This document shows positions 16,657-24,591 of a DNA stretch of 64,000 nt, piece after piece. This stretch comes from Evansella sp. AB-P1 (GTDB taxonomy: Bacteria > Bacillota > Bacilli > Bacillales > Salisediminibacteriaceae). Each line of letters begins with the position of its first letter. Position 1 is the stretch's first letter. The stretch spans positions 124,001-188,000 of the forward strand of contig NZ_JARUKY010000005.1 in the NCBI RefSeq assembly GCF_029688925.1, read 5' to 3'. Position numbers and translations under genes: made by a program. Under the pieces are notes generated by a model. It was given only the letters and a program-made list of their open reading frames with translations, was not told the DNA's origin and made no database searches.

Positions 16657-17859
16657 TTAATCACTAACTGATTCGTAATGTTGTAGTTTCATCATGGAAA
16701 TAATACCCAATATAGGTCCTATACTTAATATAGAAAATACTAGCTGCCAACCTATTACGCTTTCTAACAAAGGAATAATGTTAATCGAAATTATTGTTAT
16801 CATGAAGCCTACACACATTTGAAATGTTAATGCTGTTCCTAAATATTCGATGTCAGCAAATTCAGAAACAGCTGCGGAAAACTGCGCCGAATCTGAAATA
16901 ACAAATATCCCCCAAATAATAGCTACTAACAAGGTTATCCAAATAGCATGACTATATGTAAAGCCAATCAAAATAGCACAACATGCACTCATAAACATAG
17001 ATATAATTGTTAAACGGGACCTGCCTATTTTATCGGCTATGTATCCACCTATTACGCATCCAATTCCCCCAGCAATTCCAATGGAAATAAAAGAAGCTAA
17101 CGGAATAAACCAAGGACTTATCTCTGTTGAATAGCTTGTAAAACTTCCGTAAAAAAATACAGGTAACCATGTCCACATTGCATAAAGCTCCCACATATGC
17201 CCGAAGTACCCATAGTTAGCTAGCATTACTTTTTTATTACGTATCACCTTCCTTAATAACAAAAAGGAAAAAGGAGTTTTATCTGATTTCATTGGTGGAT
17301 CCTCTACGAACCATTTCATTACTGCAGCAGACAAGAAAGCGAGAACGGAGCTAATAATGATGACAAATTTCCAATTTACATCAGTAAAGAAAACTAATAT
17401 AAAATGAGGTAATGATGATCCTAAAGTAAGTGCAGCAATTAATATTCCAATTGCAAGACCTCTATTTTTTGGAAACCATTGTGAAAGTAGTTTAACTGCA
17501 GTAGGATAGACTCCTGCTAATGTTAGACCTGTCAGTATACGTAAAAATATTCCAAGATAAGCACTTCCAACAAATATAAGCATTAAATTAAAAATGGCCC
17601 CTAGAAAGGCCGAAGCTGCAAAAATGTTACGTGTATTATAACGATCAGCAATGCCTAAATATGAACTAACAAAAGCCCCTATTACAAAACCAATAGGTAT
17701 TGTTGCGGTTACCCATGCCTCCGTATTGTTATTTAAACTCCAAACATGTTTAAGCTCTGGCACAATAACAGTTGCACTAAACCATAGGCTTAGTGCAAAC
17801 AATTGTGCAATGGAGATCCATAAGAGAGCTATCCATTTATTTCTTTTCAAAAAAATCAC
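16657..17859 (-). CDS. MFS transporter
   Basis: A 400-aa carrier with 12 predicted membrane helices. Helix 1 has LWISIAQLFALSLWFSATVIVPEL; the loop between helices 2 and 3 has a modified MFS signature (GIADRYNTRNIF), and the equivalent C-terminal loop is GGYIADKIGRSR, close to the classical G-x-x-x-D-R-x-G-R. Its position converging on the nirK-like gene could suggest an anion carrier, but nitrate/nitrite signature motifs are not evident, so this is not claimed. The longest frame starts at GTG 17859; TTG 17850 has AAGGTG at better spacing. A short divergent region separates it from the Gln-rich gene. Confidence 0.8.
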   Translation of the reverse strand: MIFLKRNKWIALLWISIAQLFALSLWFSATVIVPELKHVWSLNNNTEAWVTATIPIGFVIGAFVSSYLGIADRYNTRNIFAASAFLGAIFNLMLIFVGSAYLGIFLRILTGLTLAGVYPTAVKLLSQWFPKNRGLAIGILIAALTLGSSLPHFILVFFTDVNWKFVIIISSVLAFLSAAVMKWFVEDPPMKSDKTPFSFLLLRKVIRNKKVMLANYGYFGHMWELYAMWTWLPVFFYGSFTSYSTEISPWFIPLASFISIGIAGGIGCVIGGYIADKIGRSRLTIISMFMSACCAILIGFTYSHAIWITLLVAIIWGIFVISDSAQFSAAVSEFADIEYLGTALTFQMCVGFMITIISINIIPLLESVIGWQLVFSILSIGPILGIISMMKLQHYESVSD

Positions 17860-18038
17860 ACCTTATCTACACCAATATAAACTTGAATACTAATTTCAAT
17901 ATTTCCTGCACATAATTTCATTTAAATCATTTAAGTAAAAGTTTCATAAAAGTTTCAAATGAAAATGAGTATGTAAAGGACACGATGTTGGTATCCTAAC
18001 CGAGTACTAAATTTTATTTAATCAGGAGGAGATCATCT

Positions 18039-18320
18039 ATGCAACAACAAAACCAACAGCAGCAAGGAATGCAACAGGTACAACAAGCAATTCAACAAGC
18101 TCAGCAAGCTGTGCAACAAGCTACACAACAAGCGAATCCACAGGCGATTCAGCAGGCCCAACAACAACTACAACAAGCACAACAGCAATTACAGCAAGCT
18201 CAAAATAGTGCTCAACCTGCTCAACAACAGCAGTTCCAGCAAGTTCAACAACAGCTTCAGCAAGCAAATCAACAACTTCAACAGGCACAGCAAAACAACC
18301 AACAAAATCAACAACAATAA
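18039..18320 (+). CDS. glutamine-rich low-complexity 93-aa protein
   Basis: A 93-aa protein composed almost only of Gln and Ala with a few Asn, Val, Leu and Pro, built from repeats such as QQAQQ, QAVQQ and QQLQQ in a rough heptad or seven-residue spacing that would favour long helices or coiled coil. No signal peptide or membrane segment. It has a strong GGAGGAG before ATG 18039 and a perfect terminator 7 bases after the stop, so it is a well formed single-gene unit and not a chance frame. Codon usage mixes CAA and CAG. I do not know its function; Gln-rich proteins of this kind can assemble or stick to surfaces and may be spore- or matrix-related, which is speculation. Confidence 0.75.
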   Translation: MQQQNQQQQGMQQVQQAIQQAQQAVQQATQQANPQAIQQAQQQLQQAQQQLQQAQNSAQPAQQQQFQQVQQQLQQANQQLQQAQQNNQQNQQQ

Positions 18321-18326
18321 TAATAC

Positions 18327-18366
18327 GAAAGCACCCATTTATGGAATCATCATTATGGGTGCTTTC
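18327..18366. terminator. rho-independent terminator
   Basis: A perfect 12-bp stem GAAAGCACCCAT / ATGGGTGCTTTC with a 16-base loop, followed by a T-rich stretch. It lies between the convergent Gln-rich gene and the recombinase-fold gene and can serve both. Confidence 0.8.
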
Positions 18367-18384
18367 TCTCTTACTTTTATAGAA

Positions 18385-19644
18385 CTAATGGGATTTTGTT
18401 GGAAATGTAAAGTCTCTTGTCTCAAATTGAAACCCAGCATGAACCAATTGTTTAAATTCATCTACATTAACTTCTAGTTTGTTACGACTGAATAAGCCAA
18501 CACTTTTATTTCTAATCAATTTTTCAATTTGATTTCGTTTTATACCAGCTTCTGTCCATTTTTTAATTGCTGTATTTTGTAGCTTATGAATGGGAAATGA
18601 AGTTCTTTCCAATGCTTCTAAAATATCGTTTTCTGTCATCCTTGTATAACGATCCGTTACAAACATCCCATTATTGAATTCATATTCAGAAATTTTCCTA
18701 TCTAATGCTACTAACATTTTCATATTCATGATCTGCTCAGCTATATCGTCAGCTTTTTCTTCTAAATCTTCTATCTTTTCTTCTTCCGTATCTTCTTCTA
18801 ATAAAGCAATTTCTTCTTCTATATTCACTTGTTCTAGTAATAATGATTCTATTTTCTCTACCTTTGAAGTTAGGTCACATTCAAAAAATGTCATCATTTG
18901 TTCCTCTTCTAATAATTCATCTAAAGATATTCCCGTTGTGTCTACATCAAACAGTTTTTTTTGTATGAATATCGTTTCATCAAATTTTTCTCTAAATGAA
19001 ACATAGGCACTACATACATGATTCGTATTTGGTGTTAATGGAACTTTTTTTTGGTTAATTATAATTTCACCATTCATTTTATAAAAAGACTCAAGGTTCA
19101 TTTCATGTAATTCAGTCTCATCTAACCCCGTTTCCACTACAATTCTAAATAAGACATATTCCTTAAAGATGTTACGAAATTGTATGTAGGAACCTGTCTT
19201 TGAAAGTGCAGAAAGGGGCGGCACTTCGTGTAATGATAATTGAGAAGACAACTCCATAAGTTTATTAAATAACTCTTTCTCTGTCCGATATAAGTCCTCT
19301 TCTTCATCTATCAAGAGGAACTTTTCATTTTCATTTGTTACAGGAATCTTTAGTTTTTCCTTGTCTAATGGTATCCTTTTATATTGGGAAAATGCTACAA
19401 TTCCATCTAAAACTTCTTTGATATATAGCGAATCCTTCTCTTTCGATTGTAACTCATCAATGTAACGGTTAATCTGATCTTCATTAAAGAACGTGCCATT
19501 TTCTCCACCAATTTCTTTTAGAAAATGAATAAACCGTTCTAAATGGTACTTCCAAGATCGATCCCCATCATTGTCTTCTTTTAGCAACATTATATGAGTA
19601 AATTCTTCAATTTCAGATTCCATATCAAGGTTTGCAAAAACCAT
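18385..19644 (-). CDS. tyrosine-recombinase-fold protein lacking catalytic residues
   Basis: A 419-aa protein with the layout of a tyrosine recombinase. An N-terminal core-binding-like domain (WKYHLERFIHFLKEIGG, then IDELQSKEK) is followed by FRIVVETGLDETELHEMNLESF, which aligns with the XerC/D segment around catalytic Arg I but has Asp where Arg belongs. Near the C-terminus HKLQNTAIKKWTEAGIKRNQI aligns with HxLRHTxATxLLxAG, with Arg replaced by Gln and the second His by Asn. No nucleophilic Tyr context is visible. An acidic coiled coil (about 40 residues) is inserted between. So it is probably a DNA-binding pseudo-recombinase. I use ATG 19644, which has AGGAAGGG at spacing 9; a GTG at 19686 has no such site. 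Confidence 0.65.
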   Translation of the reverse strand: MVFANLDMESEIEEFTHIMLLKEDNDGDRSWKYHLERFIHFLKEIGGENGTFFNEDQINRYIDELQSKEKDSLYIKEVLDGIVAFSQYKRIPLDKEKLKIPVTNENEKFLLIDEEEDLYRTEKELFNKLMELSSQLSLHEVPPLSALSKTGSYIQFRNIFKEYVLFRIVVETGLDETELHEMNLESFYKMNGEIIINQKKVPLTPNTNHVCSAYVSFREKFDETIFIQKKLFDVDTTGISLDELLEEEQMMTFFECDLTSKVEKIESLLLEQVNIEEEIALLEEDTEEEKIEDLEEKADDIAEQIMNMKMLVALDRKISEYEFNNGMFVTDRYTRMTENDILEALERTSFPIHKLQNTAIKKWTEAGIKRNQIEKLIRNKSVGLFSRNKLEVNVDEFKQLVHAGFQFETRDFTFPTKSH

Positions 19645-19782
19645 CTGTACCATCCCTTCCTGTCCATCTGATACTTTTCGTTTCACTTATCTATGTACTA
19701 TACTAAAGGTTATTTTTATAAAAAACTAGTAAACATTCTAATGAATTAAATTCAATTATGATAAAAGATTGCTTTTCCCTCT

Positions 19783-20040
19783 GGAGTCACCGCATTCCAC
19801 TCCTGAACCGTTTCTATTTTCAGGGTAGACCTCTCATGCAAGTGGAGATTTGCACCATGGAGGATGAAAATGATTTTAATCCAATTGGAATGAGTGGAAC
19901 GACTGAGGAGGCTTGGCCAGATCGTCTCGGTAAAGGAGACACTGTGACTGCGAACGGAGTGAAGTCAGAACAGATGTCGCACTTATACCCTTGTGGTGAA
20001 AGCGAAGTGGGAAGGAACGAATGATTAACCTGACCTTTAT
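19783..20040. repeat. composite dispersed repeat element, copy 2, with a structured flank
   Basis: 19783-19872 matches the element seen at 5.2-5.4 kb: GGAGTC, CACTCCTGAACCGTTTCTATTTTCAGGGTAGACC, then ATGCAAGTGGAGATTTGCACC and ATGGAGGATGAAAAT (given here in separate parts). The following part (19880-20040) is less A+T-rich than its surroundings and contains GGAATGAGTGGAACGACTGAGG and ACTGCGAACGGAGTGAAGTC, a type of sequence often present in intergenic repeats of Bacillaceae. The gap from 19645 to 20148 holds no gene that I can support. Confidence 0.65.
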
Positions 20041-20101
20041 TTGCTAATACCATTAAGTTTGATAACAGTGATTTTCAGGGTTGTCAAAGTAAAATACATT
20101 G

Positions 20102-20140
20102 AAGACACCTTCTTTAATATCATAAGAAAGGTGTCTTTTT
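20102..20140. terminator. terminator of the acetolactate synthase-like gene
   Basis: An imperfect stem (AAGACACCTTCTTT / AAGAAAGGTGTCTT) with a T-run on the + strand and a weaker one on the minus strand. It lies 9 bases beyond the minus-strand stop at 20149. Confidence 0.7.
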
Positions 20141-20148
20141 TTACGATT

Positions 20149-21855
20149 TTAACTCTTCTCAAACATTGCTTCTTGATTACTACCACCAGGAGGAACGATA
20201 GGAAAAACATTTTCCTCTTCTTTTACATTGAATTCCATTACTGTTGGTTCTAAAGTAGCAAAAGCTTCACTAATTACTCCCATTGCATCTTCGTACGTAC
20301 TAGCATTGTAGCTTTTAATTCCGTAAGCTTCTCCTAAACTACAAAAGTTTGGCGATGAAATTTTAACTTGTGAATAACGACGGTTATAAAAAAGCTCTTG
20401 CCACTGTCGAACCATCCCTAAATAACCGTTATTCATTATAACAAGCTTGATAGGAAGATCATATTTGGAACATGTTAATAATTCTTGAATATTCATTTGT
20501 ATACCACCATCACCGGAAATACATATAACAGGTCTACTTTTATCTGAAGCAGCAGCGCCAATAGCAGCAGGTAAACCGTACCCCATCGTCCCTAATCCTC
20601 CAGATGTTAGTAATGATCTAGATTGTTTAAACGTATAGTTATGTGCCGTCCAAATTTGATGCTGTCCAACATCAGTAACCACGATTGCTTCACCATCTGT
20701 AGCTGTACTTAATAATTGAATCACATCCTGTGGCTTTAAAGTGCTAGATGATCTATTATATTGTGGTGAATCTTTTAACCAAGTTAACGTTTTATTTACC
20801 CATACATTGTCAATTTCTTTATTCCAATTTTCATTCATAAAATATAGAAATTCCTTTATATCTCCTACAACTGGATAATCAACGGGTATTATTTTGTTTA
20901 TTTCTGCAGCATCTATTTCCACATGGATTTTCTTGGATTGTGGAGAAAAAGCGTTAATTCTTCCTGTTACGCGATCACTAAATCTAACTCCGAGGACTAA
21001 GAGTAAATCAGCTTGATGAATGGCTTTATTTGCTGCTACTGTTCCATGCATACCAACCATTCCTAGATGTAGGGGATCGTCTGAAGGATACGCACTTAAA
21101 CCCATTAACGTACTTGTAACAGGTATATTTGTTTTATTTACAAATTCCTTTAAATATTTAGTTGCACCTGAAGAAATAACACCTCCACCAATGAGTAGTA
21201 CTGGCTTTTTTGCTGACGTTATTTCATTGAAGGAATGGGTGAGAATGCTATCAGGTATCGTGATATTATTTAACTTTTTATGGATAATGCTATTGTTTAT
21301 AAGAGTTGTTGCACCTATTTTTTCTATCATTTTATCTTTAGGTAGTACGATAATAATAGGACCTGGTCTTCCAGCTTTAGCAAGATAAAATGCATCTTTC
21401 ACCATTTGTGGGATTTCTGATATATTCCTCACAAGAAAACTATGCTTTGCTACAGAGGTTGTCATGCCATTAATATCTACCTCCTGAAAGCTATCCTTTC
21501 CTAACTCTGAAGTAGCCACCTGTGCAGTAATAACTACTAACGGAACAGAATCCATGTATGCTGTTGCTAATCCTGTAATAGCATTTGTCAGACCTGGTCC
21601 AGCAGGAATAATAGCCACTCCTGGTCTTCCAGTAACTCTTGCAAAGCCATCTGCAGCATGAACTGTTGCCTGTTCATGTAACGTATGTATTATTTCAGTA
21701 TTTGCTTGACTTTTATAAATCTCATCAAAAAGTGGTATTAAAGAATAGGAGGGTTGCCCCATAAAAATTGTCCGTTCTTCCTGACTTATAGCCTCCAATA
21801 AAAGTTCAGACCCAGAAAGTATAGTTTCCGATTCAGTTGTAATCAACCTTTTCAC
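20149..21855 (-). CDS. thiamine-diphosphate enzyme, acetolactate synthase large-subunit-like
   Basis: A 568-aa three-domain ThDP enzyme. The N-terminal domain has the conserved glutamate region (TLHEQATVHAADGFARVTGRPGV), the middle domain is FAD/regulatory-like, and the C-terminal domain carries GDGGIQMNIQELLTCSKYDL with NNGYLGMVRQWQ (the GDG-NN cofactor motif). The end, VPPGGSNQE, is like anabolic IlvB enzymes. No IlvN/IlvH small subunit or AlsD is adjacent, and the promoter carries an FNR-type site with -41.5 spacing, which points to an anaerobic or fermentative role such as acetolactate formation. The longest frame begins GTG 21855; TTG 21846 has AAGGTGA at better spacing. Other ThDP decarboxylases cannot be excluded. 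Confidence 0.75.
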   Translation of the reverse strand: MKRLITTESETILSGSELLLEAISQEERTIFMGQPSYSLIPLFDEIYKSQANTEIIHTLHEQATVHAADGFARVTGRPGVAIIPAGPGLTNAITGLATAYMDSVPLVVITAQVATSELGKDSFQEVDINGMTTSVAKHSFLVRNISEIPQMVKDAFYLAKAGRPGPIIIVLPKDKMIEKIGATTLINNSIIHKKLNNITIPDSILTHSFNEITSAKKPVLLIGGGVISSGATKYLKEFVNKTNIPVTSTLMGLSAYPSDDPLHLGMVGMHGTVAANKAIHQADLLLVLGVRFSDRVTGRINAFSPQSKKIHVEIDAAEINKIIPVDYPVVGDIKEFLYFMNENWNKEIDNVWVNKTLTWLKDSPQYNRSSSTLKPQDVIQLLSTATDGEAIVVTDVGQHQIWTAHNYTFKQSRSLLTSGGLGTMGYGLPAAIGAAASDKSRPVICISGDGGIQMNIQELLTCSKYDLPIKLVIMNNGYLGMVRQWQELFYNRRYSQVKISSPNFCSLGEAYGIKSYNASTYEDAMGVISEAFATLEPTVMEFNVKEEENVFPIVPPGGSNQEAMFEKS

Positions 21856-21881
21856 CTTCTCATATTAAAATATTTCTTAAT

Positions 21882-21924
21882 ATTTTAACTTTTCTAAAGG
21901 ATTATTTCTGTGATATGAATCACG
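21882..21924 (-). promoter_or_regulatory. FNR-type box with -41.5 geometry for the acetolactate synthase-like gene
   Basis: TGTGA-TATGAA-TCACG (21909-21924) matches the FNR-type consensus at 9 of 10 positions. On the minus strand a -10 box TAAAAT spans 21887-21882, which puts the palindrome centre at -41.5 from the implied start at 21875. The start codon follows about 20-30 bases downstream. Confidence 0.7.
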
Positions 21925-21961
21925 TTTTTAATACAAAGGGGCATAATAAATGATGTGTATA

Positions 21962-22004
21962 TGTGATTTAAGTCACCAAGTTGATAATGATTATCATTTA
22001 CAAT
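21962..22004 (+). promoter_or_regulatory. FNR-type box plus Fur-like box, cupin promoter
   Basis: TGTGA-TTTAAG-TCACC (21962-21977) matches the FNR-type consensus at 9 of 10 positions. A -10 box TACAAT (21999-22004) again places the centre at -41.5. A Fur-like box, GATAATGATTATCATTTAC (21983-22001), matches the classical 19-bp Fur consensus at about 16 positions and lies between the FNR box and the -10. Together this suggests activation without oxygen and repression by iron. Confidence 0.7.
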
Positions 22005-22041
22005 ACTATTAAGTCATAATTATAAAATTTAGGGAGTTGAA

Positions 22042-22389
22042 TTGAAAATGGAAAAGAAAAGTATAAAAGAATATATTAATTATAATGAAAAGCAATTCGC
22101 TAAACGTATTATTTTTAAAGATGAAGTGAATACAGCCTTTACTTTAAATTTTTTACCAGGACAGTCATTACCAGCACATAAACACCCTGGTGCCACCGTC
22201 TACATTTATGTCATGGATGGAATCGGTGAATTTTCTATTGATGGAGAAAAGGTTCCAGTAAAAAAAGACGATGTTCTTTTCTCAGAAGGTCACGAAGAAA
22301 TGGCATTTTTTAATAGTAGCTCTGAAAATGTCAATCTTTATGTTATTCTAAGCAAGATTCCTGATGAAAGATATGCTAAAGATATTTAA
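22042..22389 (+). CDS. small single-domain cupin protein
   Basis: A 115-aa protein that is one cupin barrel. Motif 1 is PAHKHPGATVYIYVMDGIGEF, holding two His and replacing the usual Glu ligand position with a Val/Tyr region; motif 2 is VLFSEGHEEMAFFNSS, with one His. So metal could be held by three His. Small cupins of this kind are often metal-dependent dioxygenases, isomerases or ligand sensors. ATG 22042 has AGGGAG upstream (AGGGAGTTGAATTGAAA). The promoter has FNR-type and Fur-like sites and is divergent from the acetolactate synthase-like gene, suggesting a role in low oxygen or iron limitation. The substrate is unknown. Confidence 0.75.
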   Translation: MKMEKKSIKEYINYNEKQFAKRIIFKDEVNTAFTLNFLPGQSLPAHKHPGATVYIYVMDGIGEFSIDGEKVPVKKDDVLFSEGHEEMAFFNSSSENVNLYVILSKIPDERYAKDI

Positions 22390-22414
22390 CAATATCAATT
22401 AATTGTATAAAAAG

Positions 22415-22447
22415 AAAAAAGCAATCGTAAACCCGATTGCTTTTTTT
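22415..22447. terminator. bidirectional terminator
   Basis: The stem AAAAAAGCAATCG / CGATTGCTTTTTT with a short loop sits between the convergent cupin and PRPP synthase genes, with A-run and T-run on opposite sides so that it works in both directions. Confidence 0.85.
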
Positions 22448-22464
22448 AATATCAAACGTATATA

Positions 22465-23406
22465 TTAGTCAAACAGTGGACTAACGGCCTTATTATTTTG
22501 AATTCTTAGAAGCCCCTCTGCTAGTAATGGCCCAATAGATAGGCATGTAATTCTACTGTCTCTTTTTTCTTCACGCTGATAGATCGAATTTGTAATGACT
22601 ACTTCTTTAATATCTGATTCTTGAATACGACTAACAGCTGGGTCTGAAAGAACTCCGTGTGAACAGCATGCATAAACTTCCTTTGCACCAAATTCCAAAA
22701 GAGCCTTTGATCCTGATGAAATTGTTCGTGCAGTATCAATCATGTCGTCAATAATTATTGCTGTTTTCCCCTTTACATCACCAATAATATTAATATCATT
22801 AACATTAGAATTCCCTTGTCGTTGCTTATCAATAAAAGCAATTGGTGCATTAAAATAATTTGCTAACTTTCTAGCACGAATAACTCCCGCATTTTCTGGT
22901 GCCACAACAATCACATCTTCAATGTCTTTTTGTAAAAAATACTTTGCTATAATTGGTATCCCTAAAAATTGGTCTACTGGAATATTAAAAAAGCCTTGAA
23001 TTTGAGAAGCATGTAAATCAACAGAAACAACTCTTGTTGCTCCAGCAGTTTGTATTAAATTTGCAATGAGCTTAGCCGTTATTGGTTCACGTGAACGGGC
23101 TTTACGATCTTGACGAGAGTATCCATAATAAGGGATTACCACATTAATAGACTTTGCAGAAGCCCGTTTCATGGCATCAATCATAATTAATAATTCCATA
23201 AGATAATCGTTTCCAGGGTCAGATGTTGATTGTATTAAGTAAACATCATAGCCTCTTATACTTTCCTCTATATTAATTTGAATTTCTCCATCACTAAATC
23301 GATTAATCGTACTTTTTCCCATTTCAATACCTAAATGATCTACAATCTCATTTGCTAAGGGTGCATTAGAATTCAATGTAAAAACCTTCATGTTATTTCT
23401 ATTCAC
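22465..23406 (-). CDS. divergent ribose-phosphate pyrophosphokinase (PRPP synthase) paralog
   Basis: A 313-aa protein with the two-domain PRPP synthase fold. Present are the ATP region [20 protein letters not shown], the catalytic His in [15 protein letters not shown] and the Lys and Arg of the flexible loop (DKQRQ for the usual DKRRP). Several normally fixed positions differ: PENAG for PDHGG, and [10 protein letters not shown] for DDIIDTAGTI, so an Arg stands in the ribose-5-phosphate loop. This and its location away from glmU suggest a secondary copy, not the housekeeping Prs. I choose GTG 23406, which has AAAGGAG 11 bases upstream; the longest frame starts with TTG 23430 and an ATG occurs at 23391. 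It forms a single-gene unit. Confidence 0.75.
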   Translation of the reverse strand: MNRNNMKVFTLNSNAPLANEIVDHLGIEMGKSTINRFSDGEIQINIEESIRGYDVYLIQSTSDPGNDYLMELLIMIDAMKRASAKSINVVIPYYGYSRQDRKARSREPITAKLIANLIQTAGATRVVSVDLHASQIQGFFNIPVDQFLGIPIIAKYFLQKDIEDVIVVAPENAGVIRARKLANYFNAPIAFIDKQRQGNSNVNDINIIGDVKGKTAIIIDDMIDTARTISSGSKALLEFGAKEVYACCSHGVLSDPAVSRIQESDIKEVVITNSIYQREEKRDSRITCLSIGPLLAEGLLRIQNNKAVSPLFD

Positions 23407-23550
23407 TTTTATCAATACTCCTTTTATCAATATATATGTATTACATCCACTTAGATTGTTATATGGCTTTCATCTATTAATGTTATCATAATCATTTAAA
23501 ATTAATAGACATAAACAAACAAAAAATACTATTTTTTTAAAACAATGAAG

Positions 23551-23578
23551 AGACACCATTAGATTAAAAATGGTGTCT
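23551..23578. terminator. hairpin terminator of the methyltransferase gene
   Basis: A perfect 10-bp stem AGACACCATT / AATGGTGTCT with an 8-base loop, 31 bases beyond the minus-strand stop at 23609. On the minus strand the stem is followed by TCTTCATTGTTTT, a weak T-rich tail. Confidence 0.6.
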
Positions 23579-23608
23579 AAATAATCTAATTTATTAATTA
23601 ACTTTAAC

Positions 23609-24547
23609 CTAGGAACATACAATAATTTGTCGACTAAACTTTCCCTTTTTAACTATACATCGATCTTCGATAGTAAACCCTGCTTTATCTATTATTTCAT
23701 CCATATATTCTACAGAAATAAGGACTAACTTCATTGAAAAATTGCGAGCACTTTTTAACATTTCTAGCTTCTCATTTTCAGTAATTACAGAACAAATATT
23801 GTAAGGCATATCAATAATTGTCGAGTCATACCTTCCTCGCACCTCTCGAATATCCTTTAATTTCACTTCACATTTAAATCCAAAATATTTGATATTTTCT
23901 CTTGTTTTATCTAGTACAAGAGGGTTATTATCACTACCACAAATATTAATGCCCATGGATAATGCCTCAATAAGAACCGTCCCTATGCCGCAGCAAGGGT
24001 CTATTACTTTTTTTCCAACTGGATTTGGAGCAGCGATGTTTGCTACCGTTCTGGCTACACGGGTGCTTAATGCAGTGGAATAGCTATTTGGCTTCCATTG
24101 ATGTTGATGCCAAATAGCTTCACTCTCCATATATTCTCCAAATACCCATCGACCATTTACATACATAATGCCAAATAAAACAACAGGATTTTTTAAGTCA
24201 GGATTTCCATCAATTTTCAATCCAATTTCCCTTTCAATGTTACGTCTATCGTGAAAGCTGACCTTTTCATTTCTTGACAAATCAGGATTTTTCACGAAAA
24301 CAACTTTAAATGTACGTACATCTAATGGGAATCCTTGTATTTTTTTTAGTAAATCATCATAATGATAATCTTCATATAAAATGTCTAACCTTTCTTTAAT
24401 GAACGGACTACGATTTGGGTGAATGGAGATGGCACTTTCTAGTACTTGCTTTTCCGAGTGATTTCCAAAGAAAGATCGCATTTCTAATAAACAAAGAGGC
24501 TTCTCTTCGTCCGTATATGAATAGATATATATATAATTTTTAGTCAT
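23609..24547 (-). CDS. TRM11/UPF0020-type SAM-dependent methyltransferase
   Basis: A protein of 312 aa from ATG 24547 (a TTG at 24577 would add ten residues; the family normally begins at the ATG position with a strand like NYIYIYSYTDEEKPLCLLEMRSFFG). The C-terminal half is a class I methyltransferase: VIDPCCGIGTVLIEALSMG (SAM-binding loop), GSDNNP, and a DMPYN motif in place of the NPPY/DPPY motif used by amino- and guanine-N2 methylases. The fold matches tRNA guanine-N2 methyltransferases of the TRM11/Trm-G10 type, so RNA is the likely substrate, though DNA cannot be excluded. The gene follows the hydroxyacid dehydrogenase gene by 44 bp. Confidence 0.7.
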   Translation of the reverse strand: MTKNYIYIYSYTDEEKPLCLLEMRSFFGNHSEKQVLESAISIHPNRSPFIKERLDILYEDYHYDDLLKKIQGFPLDVRTFKVVFVKNPDLSRNEKVSFHDRRNIEREIGLKIDGNPDLKNPVVLFGIMYVNGRWVFGEYMESEAIWHQHQWKPNSYSTALSTRVARTVANIAAPNPVGKKVIDPCCGIGTVLIEALSMGINICGSDNNPLVLDKTRENIKYFGFKCEVKLKDIREVRGRYDSTIIDMPYNICSVITENEKLEMLKSARNFSMKLVLISVEYMDEIIDKAGFTIEDRCIVKKGKFSRQIIVCS

Positions 24548-24591
24548 ATTTCCACTTGTAGTCAAAAGCAAACCCAACCTTATAACATATT

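Noticed and set aside
16657-17859. Nitrate/nitrite carrier because of the neighbouring nirK-like gene
   Set aside because: The nitrate signature motifs of NarK-type carriers were not found and the gene is convergent, with no FNR box.
19758-20053. Frames of 88 and 77 codons on opposite strands
   Set aside because: Both lie in the composite repeat and its structured flank; no good start signals.
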